Part shown: positions 31,667-39,016 of the stretch, piece by piece
Position numbering within the stretch: the first letter of the stretch is position 1
How the letters are laid out: every line of letters begins with the position of its first letter
Assembly: GCA_964502665.1 (NCBI GenBank)
Contig: CAZCXP010000005.1
Span: 1-39,016, forward strand
Direction of reading: 5' to 3'
Origin: SOKG01 sp964502665
GTDB lineage: Bacteria > Chloroflexota > Dehalococcoidia > SZUA-161
Length of the DNA stretch: 39,016 nt
Translations under genes and position numbers: made by a program
Notes under the pieces: generated by a model
Told to the model about the DNA's origin: nothing
Seen by the model: only the letters and a program-made list of their open reading frames with translations
Database searches by the model: none

Positions 31667-31722
31667 AGGCTTTGTTTTCAGAATAAATTCAAAATCTGAA
31701 TGACGAAATTTCAAAGCAAATT

Positions 31723-31743
31723 CCTCTCCCTTGAAGGGAGAGG
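31723..31743. repeat. CCTCTCCCTT palindrome
   Basis: Arms CCTCTCCCTT and AAGGGAGAGG with a one-base centre. The flanks (GAAATTTC...AAATT before, GTTAGGTGAGGGTGG after) match the inverted copy in the purF-purM gap. Confidence 0.8.
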
Positions 31744-31779
31744 TTAGGTGAGGGTGGATAGAAACAGCAACGAATTATT

Positions 31780-31801
31780 CGTCGTGACAGGAGTCACGAC
31801 G
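31780..31801. repeat. CGTCGTGAC palindrome upstream of second HyuA gene
   Basis: CGTCGTGAC-AGGA-GTCACGACG, a perfect 9-bp stem. The 350-bp gap 31499-31848 is thus AT-rich words, family A copy 3, the CCTCTCCCTT element and this hairpin; no gene or clear promoter is seen in it. Confidence 0.75.
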
Positions 31802-31848
31802 CTACTCGACCCATTTGAATTTATTTGGGGTTTGCCCAGAGGTCGTTC

Positions 31849-33981
31849 ATGGAAGCAACCATAGATATAGATGTCGGCGGTACTTTCACCGATTGCCTGA
31901 TAGTGTCCGACAAACGGATGGCAAGGGCTAAGTCGCCAACCACAGGATACAACCTCAGCGTGGGCTTCAGAAGAGCGGTGGAGGACGCTGCACGACAACT
32001 CGACATGTCGCTGTCCGACCTGCTGCAGAAGACGTCTGTGGTTCGGTATTCGACAACCCTGGCCATGAACACCCTTATCCAGCGTACCGGACCTAAACTG
32101 GGGCTCATCACCACTGCAGGGCAGGAGCACATGCTGCTTATTGGCAGATCAAGAGCGTGGGCTGATGGCCTGCACCCACGGGAGCGGCGCTATATGTACC
32201 TGGCCCAGAAGCCAGAGCCGCTCATCCCCTTCGATATGACCGTCGGCGTCCGTGAGAGAATCGATTGCTTCGGGAACGTGGCGATACCACTGCAAAAGGA
32301 AGAGGTGCGCCAGAAGGTCCAGTCACTTGTGGATAAGGGAGCCCGAGGCTTCGTAGTATCGCTATTATGGTCCTTTATTAACCCCGCCCACGAGCAGCTA
32401 GTAAGAGAGGTTATCCAGGAAGAGTATCCCGATCGCTATCTGGGGAATATGCCCATCCTCCTCTCCAGCGAGGTGCAGCCGAAATGGCACGAGTACCCCA
32501 GAACAAACGTGGTGATCCTATCGGCATACCTCCACACCGAGATGACAGAGCAGCTCTCGGCCCTCGGCGAGGAGCTTCGCGACTACGGCTATAAGAAGCC
32601 CCTGAGCATTATTAACAACGTGGGGGGCGTGGCCAAGCTCTCCCGGACGAGGGCTGTAGACACCTTCGGCGCTGGGCCAATAGCGGGGCTTCTGGGGGCA
32701 AGCTGGATCAGCAAGCTCTATGGATTCCCCAACGTGCTGGTCACGGATATGGGGGGGACCAGCTTTGACTACGGCGTGCTCCTGGACGGTAGCTGCCGCT
32801 TCTATCAGGACTGGCCGGTGATAGACCGCTGGGCCACCGAGACCTCTATGGTGGAGGTGAACACAATCGGCGCTGGCGGCGGCTCCATTGCGTGGCTCAA
32901 CGAGTTGATGGGCAACAAGCTGGAGGTCGGGCCGAAGAGCGCTGGTTCCAATCCCGGCCCTGCCTGCTATGACCTGGGTGGAACCGAGCCCACAGTAACC
33001 GATGCCGATGTGGTGCTCGGCTACATCAACCCCGACTATTTTCTTGGCGGCAAGATGCGGCTGTCCAAGGAGAAAGCTATCCAGTCCATGGAGAACATAG
33101 CGAAGCCCCTCGGCCTGACACCGGTGGAAGCCGCTGCCCACATCCGCACCATTGTCGATGCCAATATGGGAAACACCATCCTTAAAGAAGTAGTCTTGCG
33201 CGGTTTCGCTCCCGATCAGTTCGTCCTCTTCGCCTATGGTGGCGCAGGAGCGACCCACTGCGTTGATTACAACAGTCACCTCAAAGCGCCGAGGATAGTC
33301 ACATTCCCCTTCGCCAGCGTTTTCTGTGCCCTGGGTGGTGCTACCTTAGACCTGAAACAATGCTACGAGGCATCCAAACACGTCTGCCTTTACTCCCCCA
33401 TGAGGCTGCCCCAATACCTGGCCGAATACGATGAATTCAACCAGATAGTCGATAGCCTCAAAGAGCTGGCTTTGCGAGATATCAAGAGCGAAGGCTTTCG
33501 CCCAGAGGATGTAACGCTGGCCCTGGAACTGGATATGCGATATGGCGATCACTTGATGCTGACAAGGATACCCTCCCCCAGAATCTACCTTCGGGGGGAA
33601 GACGATGTGAAAGCGATCTGCGACGCTTTCACCGCTATCCACCTCTCCCGATACGGAGAGCTTGCGGCTATCCCCATAACAGGTATCAACGTGGAGAATC
33701 TCTACCTTTTTGCCACTGTTCCCCTTCCCAAGCCCGAGCTTCCTGCTTTCCCGCTGGAAGGGGAAATCCCAGGGCAGGCCGTGAAAGGAAGACGGCCTGT
33801 CTACTGGAAAGAGTTCAATGATTTTAGGGAGACCAACATTCTCGATGCAGACCTCCTACGCCCAGGAAATACTGTTCCCGGGCCTGCCATTATCGAAGCC
33901 AAGGATACCACCGTGGTCCTCCCCCCGGGAATGAAATACAGTGTCGATCGCTATCTAAGCGGGATCATCGAGAGCATGTAA
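31849..33981 (+). CDS. HyuA-like ASKHA subunit, second paralogue (Apc3-like)
   Basis: A 710-residue HyuA-family protein, a paralogue of the gene at 29077. The canonical first phosphate loop is intact: MEATIDIDVGGTFTDCLI (G10, G11, T12). Also present: YSTTLAMNTLIQRTGPKLGLITTAG, VTDMGGTSFDYGV, NTIGAGGGSIAWLN, FLGGKMRLSKEKA and FAYGGAGATHCVDY. The C-terminal PGPAIIEAKDTTVVLPPG is typical. I chose the ATG at 31849, with AGAGG upstream, over a TTG 24 nt earlier. In acetophenone carboxylase the two such subunits are proposed to activate the ketone and bicarbonate separately. It is flanked by inverted family A repeats. Confidence 0.9.
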   Translation: MEATIDIDVGGTFTDCLIVSDKRMARAKSPTTGYNLSVGFRRAVEDAARQLDMSLSDLLQKTSVVRYSTTLAMNTLIQRTGPKLGLITTAGQEHMLLIGRSRAWADGLHPRERRYMYLAQKPEPLIPFDMTVGVRERIDCFGNVAIPLQKEEVRQKVQSLVDKGARGFVVSLLWSFINPAHEQLVREVIQEEYPDRYLGNMPILLSSEVQPKWHEYPRTNVVILSAYLHTEMTEQLSALGEELRDYGYKKPLSIINNVGGVAKLSRTRAVDTFGAGPIAGLLGASWISKLYGFPNVLVTDMGGTSFDYGVLLDGSCRFYQDWPVIDRWATETSMVEVNTIGAGGGSIAWLNELMGNKLEVGPKSAGSNPGPACYDLGGTEPTVTDADVVLGYINPDYFLGGKMRLSKEKAIQSMENIAKPLGLTPVEAAAHIRTIVDANMGNTILKEVVLRGFAPDQFVLFAYGGAGATHCVDYNSHLKAPRIVTFPFASVFCALGGATLDLKQCYEASKHVCLYSPMRLPQYLAEYDEFNQIVDSLKELALRDIKSEGFRPEDVTLALELDMRYGDHLMLTRIPSPRIYLRGEDDVKAICDAFTAIHLSRYGELAAIPITGINVENLYLFATVPLPKPELPAFPLEGEIPGQAVKGRRPVYWKEFNDFRETNILDADLLRPGNTVPGPAIIEAKDTTVVLPPGMKYSVDRYLSGIIESM

Positions 33982-34021
33982 AGGAGATACTATTGTCCAC
34001 CTCTCTTCTGAAAATAAAGCG

Positions 34022-34115
34022 TAATCCGTTCGCCCTGAGCCTGTCGAAGGGCCGTGCATGGTTCGACAAGCCTGTCCTGAGCAGCGCCGAAGGGCTCACC
34101 ACGAGCGGCATATGC
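34022..34115 (+). repeat. REP/MITE-like element, family A, copy 4
   Basis: It runs from TAATCCGTTCGCCCTGAGCC to CACGAGCGGCATATGCC, inverted relative to copy 3. It sits between the second HyuA gene and the HyuB gene. An open frame through it extends the HyuB gene artificially upstream. Confidence 0.85.
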
Positions 34116-34186
34116 CATATCAGTTTTCATCAGTTGAGAGAGAGCCCCCACACTATGGTGAGGTAAACGGTTACAAGGAGACGGGT

Positions 34187-36214
34187 ATGCCTATTGATGA
34201 AGAGATTCTCAACCGTGTGAACCCCGAAGAACCTACAGAGCTTGAACGAGAATGGATGGGCAAAATCGGTGTAGATGAGTTCTCGGTCTACTTGATGAAG
34301 CTCGAGCTCATTTGTGAGGAGGCCAAGCAGAATCTGGTCATGACCGGCCTTTCTCCAGGGATCCAGGGGATGGACTGTGCCGTGGGAGTCTATACCGCTG
34401 CTGGTGATTTGGTGGCGGCATCGGTGGGGACTTACCTCCATATTTGCACTGGGCAGATCCCCATCAAGTACATCCTCAAGTACTATAAGGACGACCCCAC
34501 GGTGGGCATACATGAGGGAGATGTCTTCTTCTGCAATGACGTACTCTACGGTGGCTTCCACAACCAGGACATGCTCAACATCGTGCCCGTCTTCTGGAAG
34601 GGAGAGCTCATCGCCTGGGCGGTCGCTGCTGCCCACGAGCCTGAGACCGGGGCCACAGAGCCTGCAGGCTATGTACCCTACGCCCGAAGCCGCTACGAGG
34701 AGGGGGTTAAGGCGCCGCCAGTAAAGGTGGGCTCGAACTTCAAGATCGAGGCGGACTTCTTTGACTTCTTCTGCAATATGTTGCGCGACAAGATAACCCC
34801 ACACGATCTGAAAGCCAAAGCCTCGTGTTGCTTTAAGATGGCAGAGAGGCTGCAGGAGATAGTAGAGCAGAAGGGGGTGGGATTCTTCGTCGGGTTGATG
34901 CGCAAGTCACTGGAAGCGGTCTATGATGCGGGAAAGCAGCGTATAGCCAGCCTCAACGACGGGACCTACCGCCATGTTATCTTTTTCGACCTGCAGGGCA
35001 ATGAGGAGGCTCTCGGCTGTGTCCACATAGCCCTGATCAAGAGGGGTGACACGTTGACCGTCGACCTCTCTGGAAGCTCTCCACCGACCATGTCTTTCCT
35101 CAATAGCAAGCCCCATGTGGTCAGAGGGCTACTCCTGGGCTTGCTGGTGCAGTATCTGTTCGCCGATTTCCCGGTAAGTACCGGGCTCCTCGCTCCATTT
35201 AGCTTCGAGGTGCCTCCGGGAACCATTGTCAATGCACCCAACGACCGGGCCATGTCCGGCTCAATGAGGATCACAGCCCCGGTGGTCAACGGCATCATGG
35301 TATGCCTGGCCAAGATCATATTCGACAGCGACCTCCACGAGCGGGTGACCTCCCCTCCAGCGATGAGCGGGGTGGGGCTGGCAGCCGGTGGTGGGATTGA
35401 CCAGTACGGGGGAATAGTAATCGGGGCTATCGGCACCATTATAATAAATGCTTGCGGTGGCCCTGCCACTCCATCCAGAGATGGCATGGACGCTGGCCAG
35501 TCCTGGTTCGCCGGTTACGCCGATTGCCTGGATGTGGAACACGGCGAGGTTCAGACCCCTGTGCTGCACCTGTTCCGCAATATCATGATGGATCAGGGAG
35601 GCCCAGGCAAGTTCCGCGGCGGGGCCACTCTCTGTCAGGGCTACACCTTTCACAATGCCAAAGGCCCCATAAGGCTGATATTCCATACTGCTACCTCCAG
35701 AATGCCCCACACGCCAGGGCTCATGGGAGGCTATGCCGGGGGGATCAACCCCTTCCTCGAGATCAGGAATACCAACTGGCAACCCCTTTTCGAGAATGCG
35801 AGCGACGAAATCCCTTCGAGCTACCACGAACTGGCGAGCAGCAAACAAGTAACGTTCAAAGCAACTCAATTCGTTTCCGAAGATTTCTTCATGAACGGGG
35901 ATGGCGTAGCCAATGGCTCAGGCTCATCTGGCGGCTACGGCGATGTCCTGGAACGAGACCCCGAAATGGCGATGGACGATGTGAGGAAGCAGATAACATC
36001 CGCCTGGGCAGCGAGGAATGTCTATCACGTTGCCTTTGACGAGGAGACACTGGAGGTCGATCATCCCGAGACCAGGAAGCTTCGTGACCAGGAACGTGAG
36101 CGAAGGAAAAGGCAGGGAAAGCCCTTCCACGAGTTCATGAAAGGGTGGCTTGAGAGGAAGCCAAAGGAAGAGATTATCCGCTCATACGGCCCCTGGCCTG
36201 AAGGAATAAAGTAA
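34187..36214 (+). CDS. HyuB-like subunit of the carboxylase-type complex (Apc4-like)
   Basis: A 675-residue hydantoinase B/oxoprolinase-family protein. Landmarks: an N-terminal helical region before SPGIQGMDCAVGVYTAAGDLVAASVGTYLH; EGDVFFCNDVLYGGFHNQDM; HEPETGATEPAGYVPYA; SMRITAPVVNGI; and FRNIMMDQGGPGKFRGGATLCQGY (family DxGGxGxxRGG motif, here QGGPGKFRGG). In Apc the beta subunit of this family provides the carboxylation site. I chose the ATG at 34187, with AAGGAG 8 nt upstream. The frame open from 34058 adds 43 residues coded by a repeat and is rejected. The URO-D-like gene follows after 3 bp. Confidence 0.9.
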   Translation: MPIDEEILNRVNPEEPTELEREWMGKIGVDEFSVYLMKLELICEEAKQNLVMTGLSPGIQGMDCAVGVYTAAGDLVAASVGTYLHICTGQIPIKYILKYYKDDPTVGIHEGDVFFCNDVLYGGFHNQDMLNIVPVFWKGELIAWAVAAAHEPETGATEPAGYVPYARSRYEEGVKAPPVKVGSNFKIEADFFDFFCNMLRDKITPHDLKAKASCCFKMAERLQEIVEQKGVGFFVGLMRKSLEAVYDAGKQRIASLNDGTYRHVIFFDLQGNEEALGCVHIALIKRGDTLTVDLSGSSPPTMSFLNSKPHVVRGLLLGLLVQYLFADFPVSTGLLAPFSFEVPPGTIVNAPNDRAMSGSMRITAPVVNGIMVCLAKIIFDSDLHERVTSPPAMSGVGLAAGGGIDQYGGIVIGAIGTIIINACGGPATPSRDGMDAGQSWFAGYADCLDVEHGEVQTPVLHLFRNIMMDQGGPGKFRGGATLCQGYTFHNAKGPIRLIFHTATSRMPHTPGLMGGYAGGINPFLEIRNTNWQPLFENASDEIPSSYHELASSKQVTFKATQFVSEDFFMNGDGVANGSGSSGGYGDVLERDPEMAMDDVRKQITSAWAARNVYHVAFDEETLEVDHPETRKLRDQERERRKRQGKPFHEFMKGWLERKPKEEIIRSYGPWPEGIK

Positions 36215-36217
36215 GCC

Positions 36218-37222
36218 ATGCCAGCAAGCTCCAAAGAACTGGTGCGGGCACTCTTTGCAGCCAAAGCGGTGAGCCGGCCTCCGTTTATTCCCTACATCGC
36301 CACCGCTGCTGCTCAGTTGATGCAGGTGCCGGTCAGGCAGATGTTCTCCGATCCCACCACGCTCGCCAATTCCCTGCAATCCTGCCAGAGGCTTTTCAAA
36401 TACGATGGAGTGGTGATCCTGTTCGATACCACCCTGGAGGCAGAGGCATGCGGCTGTCAGCTCTCCTGGCAGGAAGGCCAGCCGCCCGATGTGGTCTCTC
36501 CCATCATAACCAACGACGAAGACCTAGAAGCCCTAGATGCCTCTGATATCGAGAACAAGGGCAGGATTCCAGTGGTGCTCGAAGCGGCGAAGCGGCTGAC
36601 TCAGACTGTGGGAAGAGAGGTGGCGATGTTGGGAGTGGTCACCGGGCCGACAACCTTTAGCAGGCACCTGATGGGCGACACCTTTGTCTCCGCAGCAGAT
36701 ACAAACAGCCAGGCATTCCACAAGCTGATCGATCTCTGGGCAAAGATCGCCCTGACGCTGGCAAGGGCTTATGGCGAACTCAAGTTCGATGCCGTGATCC
36801 TGGCAGACGGGGACTTAGCCTCACTCAAGCCCGACCACTATCCCAAGATTCAACCTGTGCTCAAAACCCTGCGCAACCTGGCAGGTTTTTACGATGCTCC
36901 TCTCATCATACAGGCCGCAGAAGTCCCCGCTGAGAGGCTGTCAGCCTTCTTACAGCTAGAAGCAGACGGCTTCTCCCTGGGAAACCCCGTATCAGGCCCC
37001 AGGAGCCTATCCTCATCCACCGCAAGGCTTTTCAGCGGCTGCATCCCCCTATCCACACTGCTCGGCTCCGCCGAGGACGTCGAGAGGGCTACATTGGAGC
37101 TGCTGGACAGGGGCGCAGGGAGCAGCTTCTTTATTACCTCTGAGTCGGAGGTCCCACCGGCAACGCCGGCCTCGAACCTCCACCGCGTGATGCAGGTGTT
37201 GACAGCAACCCCTGCCAAATAA
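36218..37222 (+). CDS. URO-D-family protein, candidate fifth carboxylase subunit (Apc5 position)
   Basis: A 334-residue protein of the uroporphyrinogen decarboxylase / MtaA methyltransferase superfamily: PPFIPYIATAAAQLMQVPVRQM, VVTGPTTFSRHLMG, FDAVILADGD and a barrel-like end. Members of this superfamily that act in corrinoid methyl transfer bind zinc through a HxCG motif before the ADG strand. Here the aligned stretch is LIIQAAE (229-235), without His or Cys, so that zinc site is lost. UroD-type N-terminal arginine motifs are also absent. Function is unknown. The 3-bp spacing behind HyuB and the 36-kDa size match Apc5 (34 kDa), which is needed for acetophenone carboxylase activity. Confidence 0.75.
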   Translation: MPASSKELVRALFAAKAVSRPPFIPYIATAAAQLMQVPVRQMFSDPTTLANSLQSCQRLFKYDGVVILFDTTLEAEACGCQLSWQEGQPPDVVSPIITNDEDLEALDASDIENKGRIPVVLEAAKRLTQTVGREVAMLGVVTGPTTFSRHLMGDTFVSAADTNSQAFHKLIDLWAKIALTLARAYGELKFDAVILADGDLASLKPDHYPKIQPVLKTLRNLAGFYDAPLIIQAAEVPAERLSAFLQLEADGFSLGNPVSGPRSLSSSTARLFSGCIPLSTLLGSAEDVERATLELLDRGAGSSFFITSESEVPPATPASNLHRVMQVLTATPAK

Positions 37223-37246
37223 GTGATCCTAACTAAGGAGGAAAAA

Positions 37247-37642
37247 ATGGCAAAGATCACAGAAGAGATGAAGGCATTCGTAAAGACGCAGCAGGCCTTC
37301 GTCGCCACCGCCACGCCGGATGGCATCCCCAGCATCGCGCCCAAAGGAAGCACCAGGGTTCTGGATGAGGAGCATATCATCTTCAGCGAGTCTGCTGGGA
37401 AGCGCACCTTCGACAACATCAAGAAAAACCCAAAGGTAGCGATTGTGGTATGCGATACAGCACAGATAAAGTGCTTACGCTTTTCCGGCACTGCCGAGAT
37501 TGTGACCGAGGGCCCTCTTTTCGAGAAAAGTGTAGAAGCAATGAAAAAAATGGGGGCGCCACCGCCGCAGGCGGTGATCAAAGTCAAGGTGGAGGAGATC
37601 TACGACTGTGGAGCCCCGGGCTTCGGCAAGAGGATAGACTGA
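37247..37642 (+). CDS. Pyridoxamine 5'-phosphate oxidase-fold protein
   Basis: A 131-residue split-barrel protein of the PNPOx-like flavin-binding superfamily: MKAFVKTQQAFVATATPDGIPSIAP, then DEEHIIFSESAGKRTFDNIKKNPKVAIVV, FSGTAEIV, and a C-terminal VKVEEIYDCGAPGFGK. It probably binds FMN or F420; the reaction is unknown. The ATG at 37247 has a near-perfect AAGGAGG with ideal spacing; the ORF extends 24 nt further upstream but that start is poor. It begins 24 bp after the URO-D-like gene, so it may be the last gene of the carboxylase operon. Confidence 0.85.
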   Translation: MAKITEEMKAFVKTQQAFVATATPDGIPSIAPKGSTRVLDEEHIIFSESAGKRTFDNIKKNPKVAIVVCDTAQIKCLRFSGTAEIVTEGPLFEKSVEAMKKMGAPPPQAVIKVKVEEIYDCGAPGFGKRID

Positions 37643-37741
37643 GCAAGTCGGCCCCCTGCACGGGCCGAGATTAGACGCGAAGCATATCGCAGCATATTAC
37701 AGGCAAAGACTGTCTCCGTTGACTAGAGTAGAATTACGCTA

Positions 37742-38245
37742 ATGCGAATTGGACTGATTTCAGACACGCATATCCCTGACGTGGCGAAGGCGATTCCTCC
37801 CCAGGTGATGGAGGTTTTTAGCGGCGTGGACCTGATTCTGCACGCTGGAGACATATTTGTTGTTTCCGTGCTGGACGAACTGCAGGGTATAGCTCCGGTA
37901 CTTGCAGCTAGAGGTGACGACGACTACGGGATACGAGATGAACGCGTACAGGAGACACAGAACCTGACCATTGAGGGTCTTACCCTGTACATGATACACT
38001 CCTCTCAGTACTGGGCCCGTGACCTGATCCAACATCCAGAACAGCATAGTCTTGAGAAGGCCCCCGATATCGTCGTTTTCGGGCATACTCACAGGGACAT
38101 GGTGCAGACCATCGGAGGGTCCCTCTTGGTGAACCCAGGCAGCGCAACCTTTCCCTACTATCAACAAAGGTTGGGCACAGTAGCCCTCGTTGATATCAAC
38201 GCAGGCAAAGCTGAGGCGCATATCGTCCAGCTTGAGAATATCTGA
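37742..38245 (+). CDS. YfcE/MJ0936-family metallophosphodiesterase
   Basis: A 167-residue calcineurin-like phosphoesterase. Motifs in order: IGLISDTHIPD (metal D and H), LILHAGDI, VLAARGDDDYG, MIHSSQY, VVFGHTHRD and LVNPGSAT. The usual GN(C/N)D of motif III reads GDDD here, and the THG of motif IV reads IHSS. The family hydrolyses phosphodiesters with two metal ions; the substrate is unknown. It is 99 bp after the PNPOx gene with no promoter that I can defend, and 18 bp before the metallopeptidase gene. Confidence 0.87.
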   Translation: MRIGLISDTHIPDVAKAIPPQVMEVFSGVDLILHAGDIFVVSVLDELQGIAPVLAARGDDDYGIRDERVQETQNLTIEGLTLYMIHSSQYWARDLIQHPEQHSLEKAPDIVVFGHTHRDMVQTIGGSLLVNPGSATFPYYQQRLGTVALVDINAGKAEAHIVQLENI

Positions 38246-38263
38246 GGGTATAGGGCAAATCCA

Positions 38264-38728
38264 ATGTCAGAGGAACAGGGCCCTGTTGAAAGAAATGCCG
38301 GACCTAGAAGCCGCGATGCCCAGGCGCGTGCAGCATTGCGCAGAGAACAGTTCTATGATCTAGTCATGAAGACTATTAGCGAGCTGCCACCGGAATTTCA
38401 GGACAAGCTTGAGAACCTCGACGTAGTTGTAGCGGATTGGCCGACCCCATCGCAACTTGCCAGGTCCAGCATCAGGAGCCGTTTTGGGCTACTCGGCCTC
38501 TATGAGGGCGTGCCGCATACCAGGCGAGATAGAGGATACGGTATGGTGCTGCCCGACAAGATAACCATTTTCCGCAAACCAATCGAAGCTCGCTGCCACT
38601 CCTGGGGTCAGATTGAAGAAGAGATTGAAAGAGTGGTATGGCATGAGATAGCACATCACTTCGGCACCGACGAGCAAACTCTGCGGACGATTGAAAGCAA
38701 GAGGCAGCGAAAGAAGCACCCACGCTAG
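38264..38728 (+). CDS. Minimal zincin metallopeptidase-like protein (COG3824 type)
   Basis: A 154-residue protein with the zinc motif HEIAHHFG near the C-terminus, preceded by QIEEEIERVVW. The middle segment LLGLYEGVPHTRRDRGYGMVLPDKITIFRKPIE matches the possible zinc metallopeptidase family (Zincin_1). These small proteins have the HExxH helix but no well-characterised substrate. The N-terminal 25 residues are polar and probably disordered. The ATG at 38264 has a weak AGGG upstream; an internal start cannot be excluded. Confidence 0.85.
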   Translation: MSEEQGPVERNAGPRSRDAQARAALRREQFYDLVMKTISELPPEFQDKLENLDVVVADWPTPSQLARSSIRSRFGLLGLYEGVPHTRRDRGYGMVLPDKITIFRKPIEARCHSWGQIEEEIERVVWHEIAHHFGTDEQTLRTIESKRQRKKHPR

Positions 38729-38832
38729 ATCAGCTTCTCCGAGATACAACTCCACCTCCTGAGGTCAGCGGCCAAAGACCCCATCGGTGGGCAAATGACC
38801 GCTGCCACATACAGTGGCGAGTGCAACGTTCC

Positions 38833-38861
38833 TTGACAGAATCACCAGCTTTTGCTATCCT
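38833..38861 (+). promoter_or_regulatory. Promoter upstream of tRNA-Ala
   Basis: TTGACA (38833-38838, perfect), a 17-nt spacer, TATCCT (38856-38861, 4/6). The predicted start is near 38868, 78 nt before the tRNA. Confidence 0.55.
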
Positions 38862-38945
38862 CATAGGCGCCAGTAGTCTGAAAGGGCTGTTCGCGAGGCA
38901 TCGAGTGATAAGGCTGGCTTTTATTATCGCCAAGACGCCAGAAAC

Positions 38946-39016
38946 GGGGATATAGCTCAACAGGGAGAGCGCTGCGTTCGCATCGCAGAGGTCGGGGGTT
39001 CGAATCCCCCTATCTC
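38946..39016 (+). tRNA. tRNA-Ala (anticodon CGC), 3' end cut by the window
   Basis: The acceptor strand GGGGATA starts at 38946. The D-stem is GCTC/GAGC, the anticodon arm CTGCG-TTCGCAT-CGCAG with anticodon CGC (alanine, codon GCG), and the T-arm GGGGG-TTCGAAT-CCCCC. The 3' acceptor TATCTC reaches the last base of the window. Pairing puts a G-U wobble at position 3:70, the tRNA-Ala identity element. The last acceptor base and the discriminator lie outside. Confidence 0.93.

Noticed and set aside
34058..34186. Start of the HyuB gene at 34058
   Set aside because: The region is family A repeat; AAGGAG and the family N-terminus support 34187.
29077..36214. Reading the Hyu genes as a hydantoinase or 5-oxoprolinase pair
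   Set aside because: Two HyuA paralogues plus the acetone carboxylase gamma-like subunit fit the carboxylase branch better; left open only pending phylogeny.

Overview
The window looks like a chromosomal segment from an anaerobic bacterium of the Chloroflexota, most likely near the Dehalococcoidia. This placement is an inference from gene content, not a phylogeny. The grounds are an inositol-phosphate synthase / CDP-alcohol phosphatidyltransferase / PimA-like cluster outside an actinobacterial setting, a small DUF5679-type zinc ribbon, a multi-subunit ketone-carboxylase-like operon, moderate-high GC, and frequent GTG/TTG starts. No phage, plasmid, CRISPR or transposase gene is visible. The window carries at least six families of short palindromic intergenic repeats.

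Layout. 0-5.4 kb (+): two tandem CvpA-type membrane proteins, endonuclease V, prfB with its programmed +1 frameshift, and a peptide-type ABC substrate-binding lipoprotein. 5.5-9.0 kb (-): ino1, a PimA-like GT4 and a PIPS-like phosphatidyltransferase, then a DUF4282 membrane protein; ino1 is divergent from a PHP-domain phosphoesterase gene (+). 9.8-15.1 kb (-): nusA-ylxR-infB-rbfA-truB (no rimP) followed by a 46-residue zinc ribbon with its own promoter. 15.3-19.9 kb (-): rpmH-rnpA-yidD-(beta-propeller lipoprotein)-yidC-jag, then an enoyl-CoA hydratase-like gene. 19.9-22.1 kb (-): pepA and a metallo-beta-lactamase-fold hydrolase. 22.5-28.9 kb (-): purF, purM, purH, a GalT-like HIT-superfamily gene and a dolichyl-phosphate-glucosyltransferase-like GT2.

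29.1-37.6 kb (+) is the most distinctive region. It holds HyuA-like, acetone-carboxylase-gamma-like, second HyuA-like, HyuB-like and URO-D-like genes, then a small PNPOx-fold flavoprotein. The order and sizes of the first five match the five subunits (Apc1-5) of acetophenone carboxylase, an ATP-dependent ketone carboxylase. The URO-D-like fifth protein lacks the usual metal-ligand motif. The operon has a good sigma70-type promoter divergent from that of purF. It is interrupted by palindromic repeats on both sides of the second HyuA gene, in inverted orientation. The right end has a YfcE-like phosphodiesterase, a minimal zincin metallopeptidase and a tRNA-Ala(CGC) cut by the window edge.

Regulatory signals that can be read directly include near-consensus promoters ahead of rpmH, purF, the apc-like operon, the DUF5679 gene and the tRNA. 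A promoter followed at once by an intrinsic terminator sits in the nusA leader, which suggests attenuation. Two coding regions contain repeat sequence: purM (a 7-nt-period palindromic repeat) and the yidC/jag overlap (a 9-nt tandem repeat).
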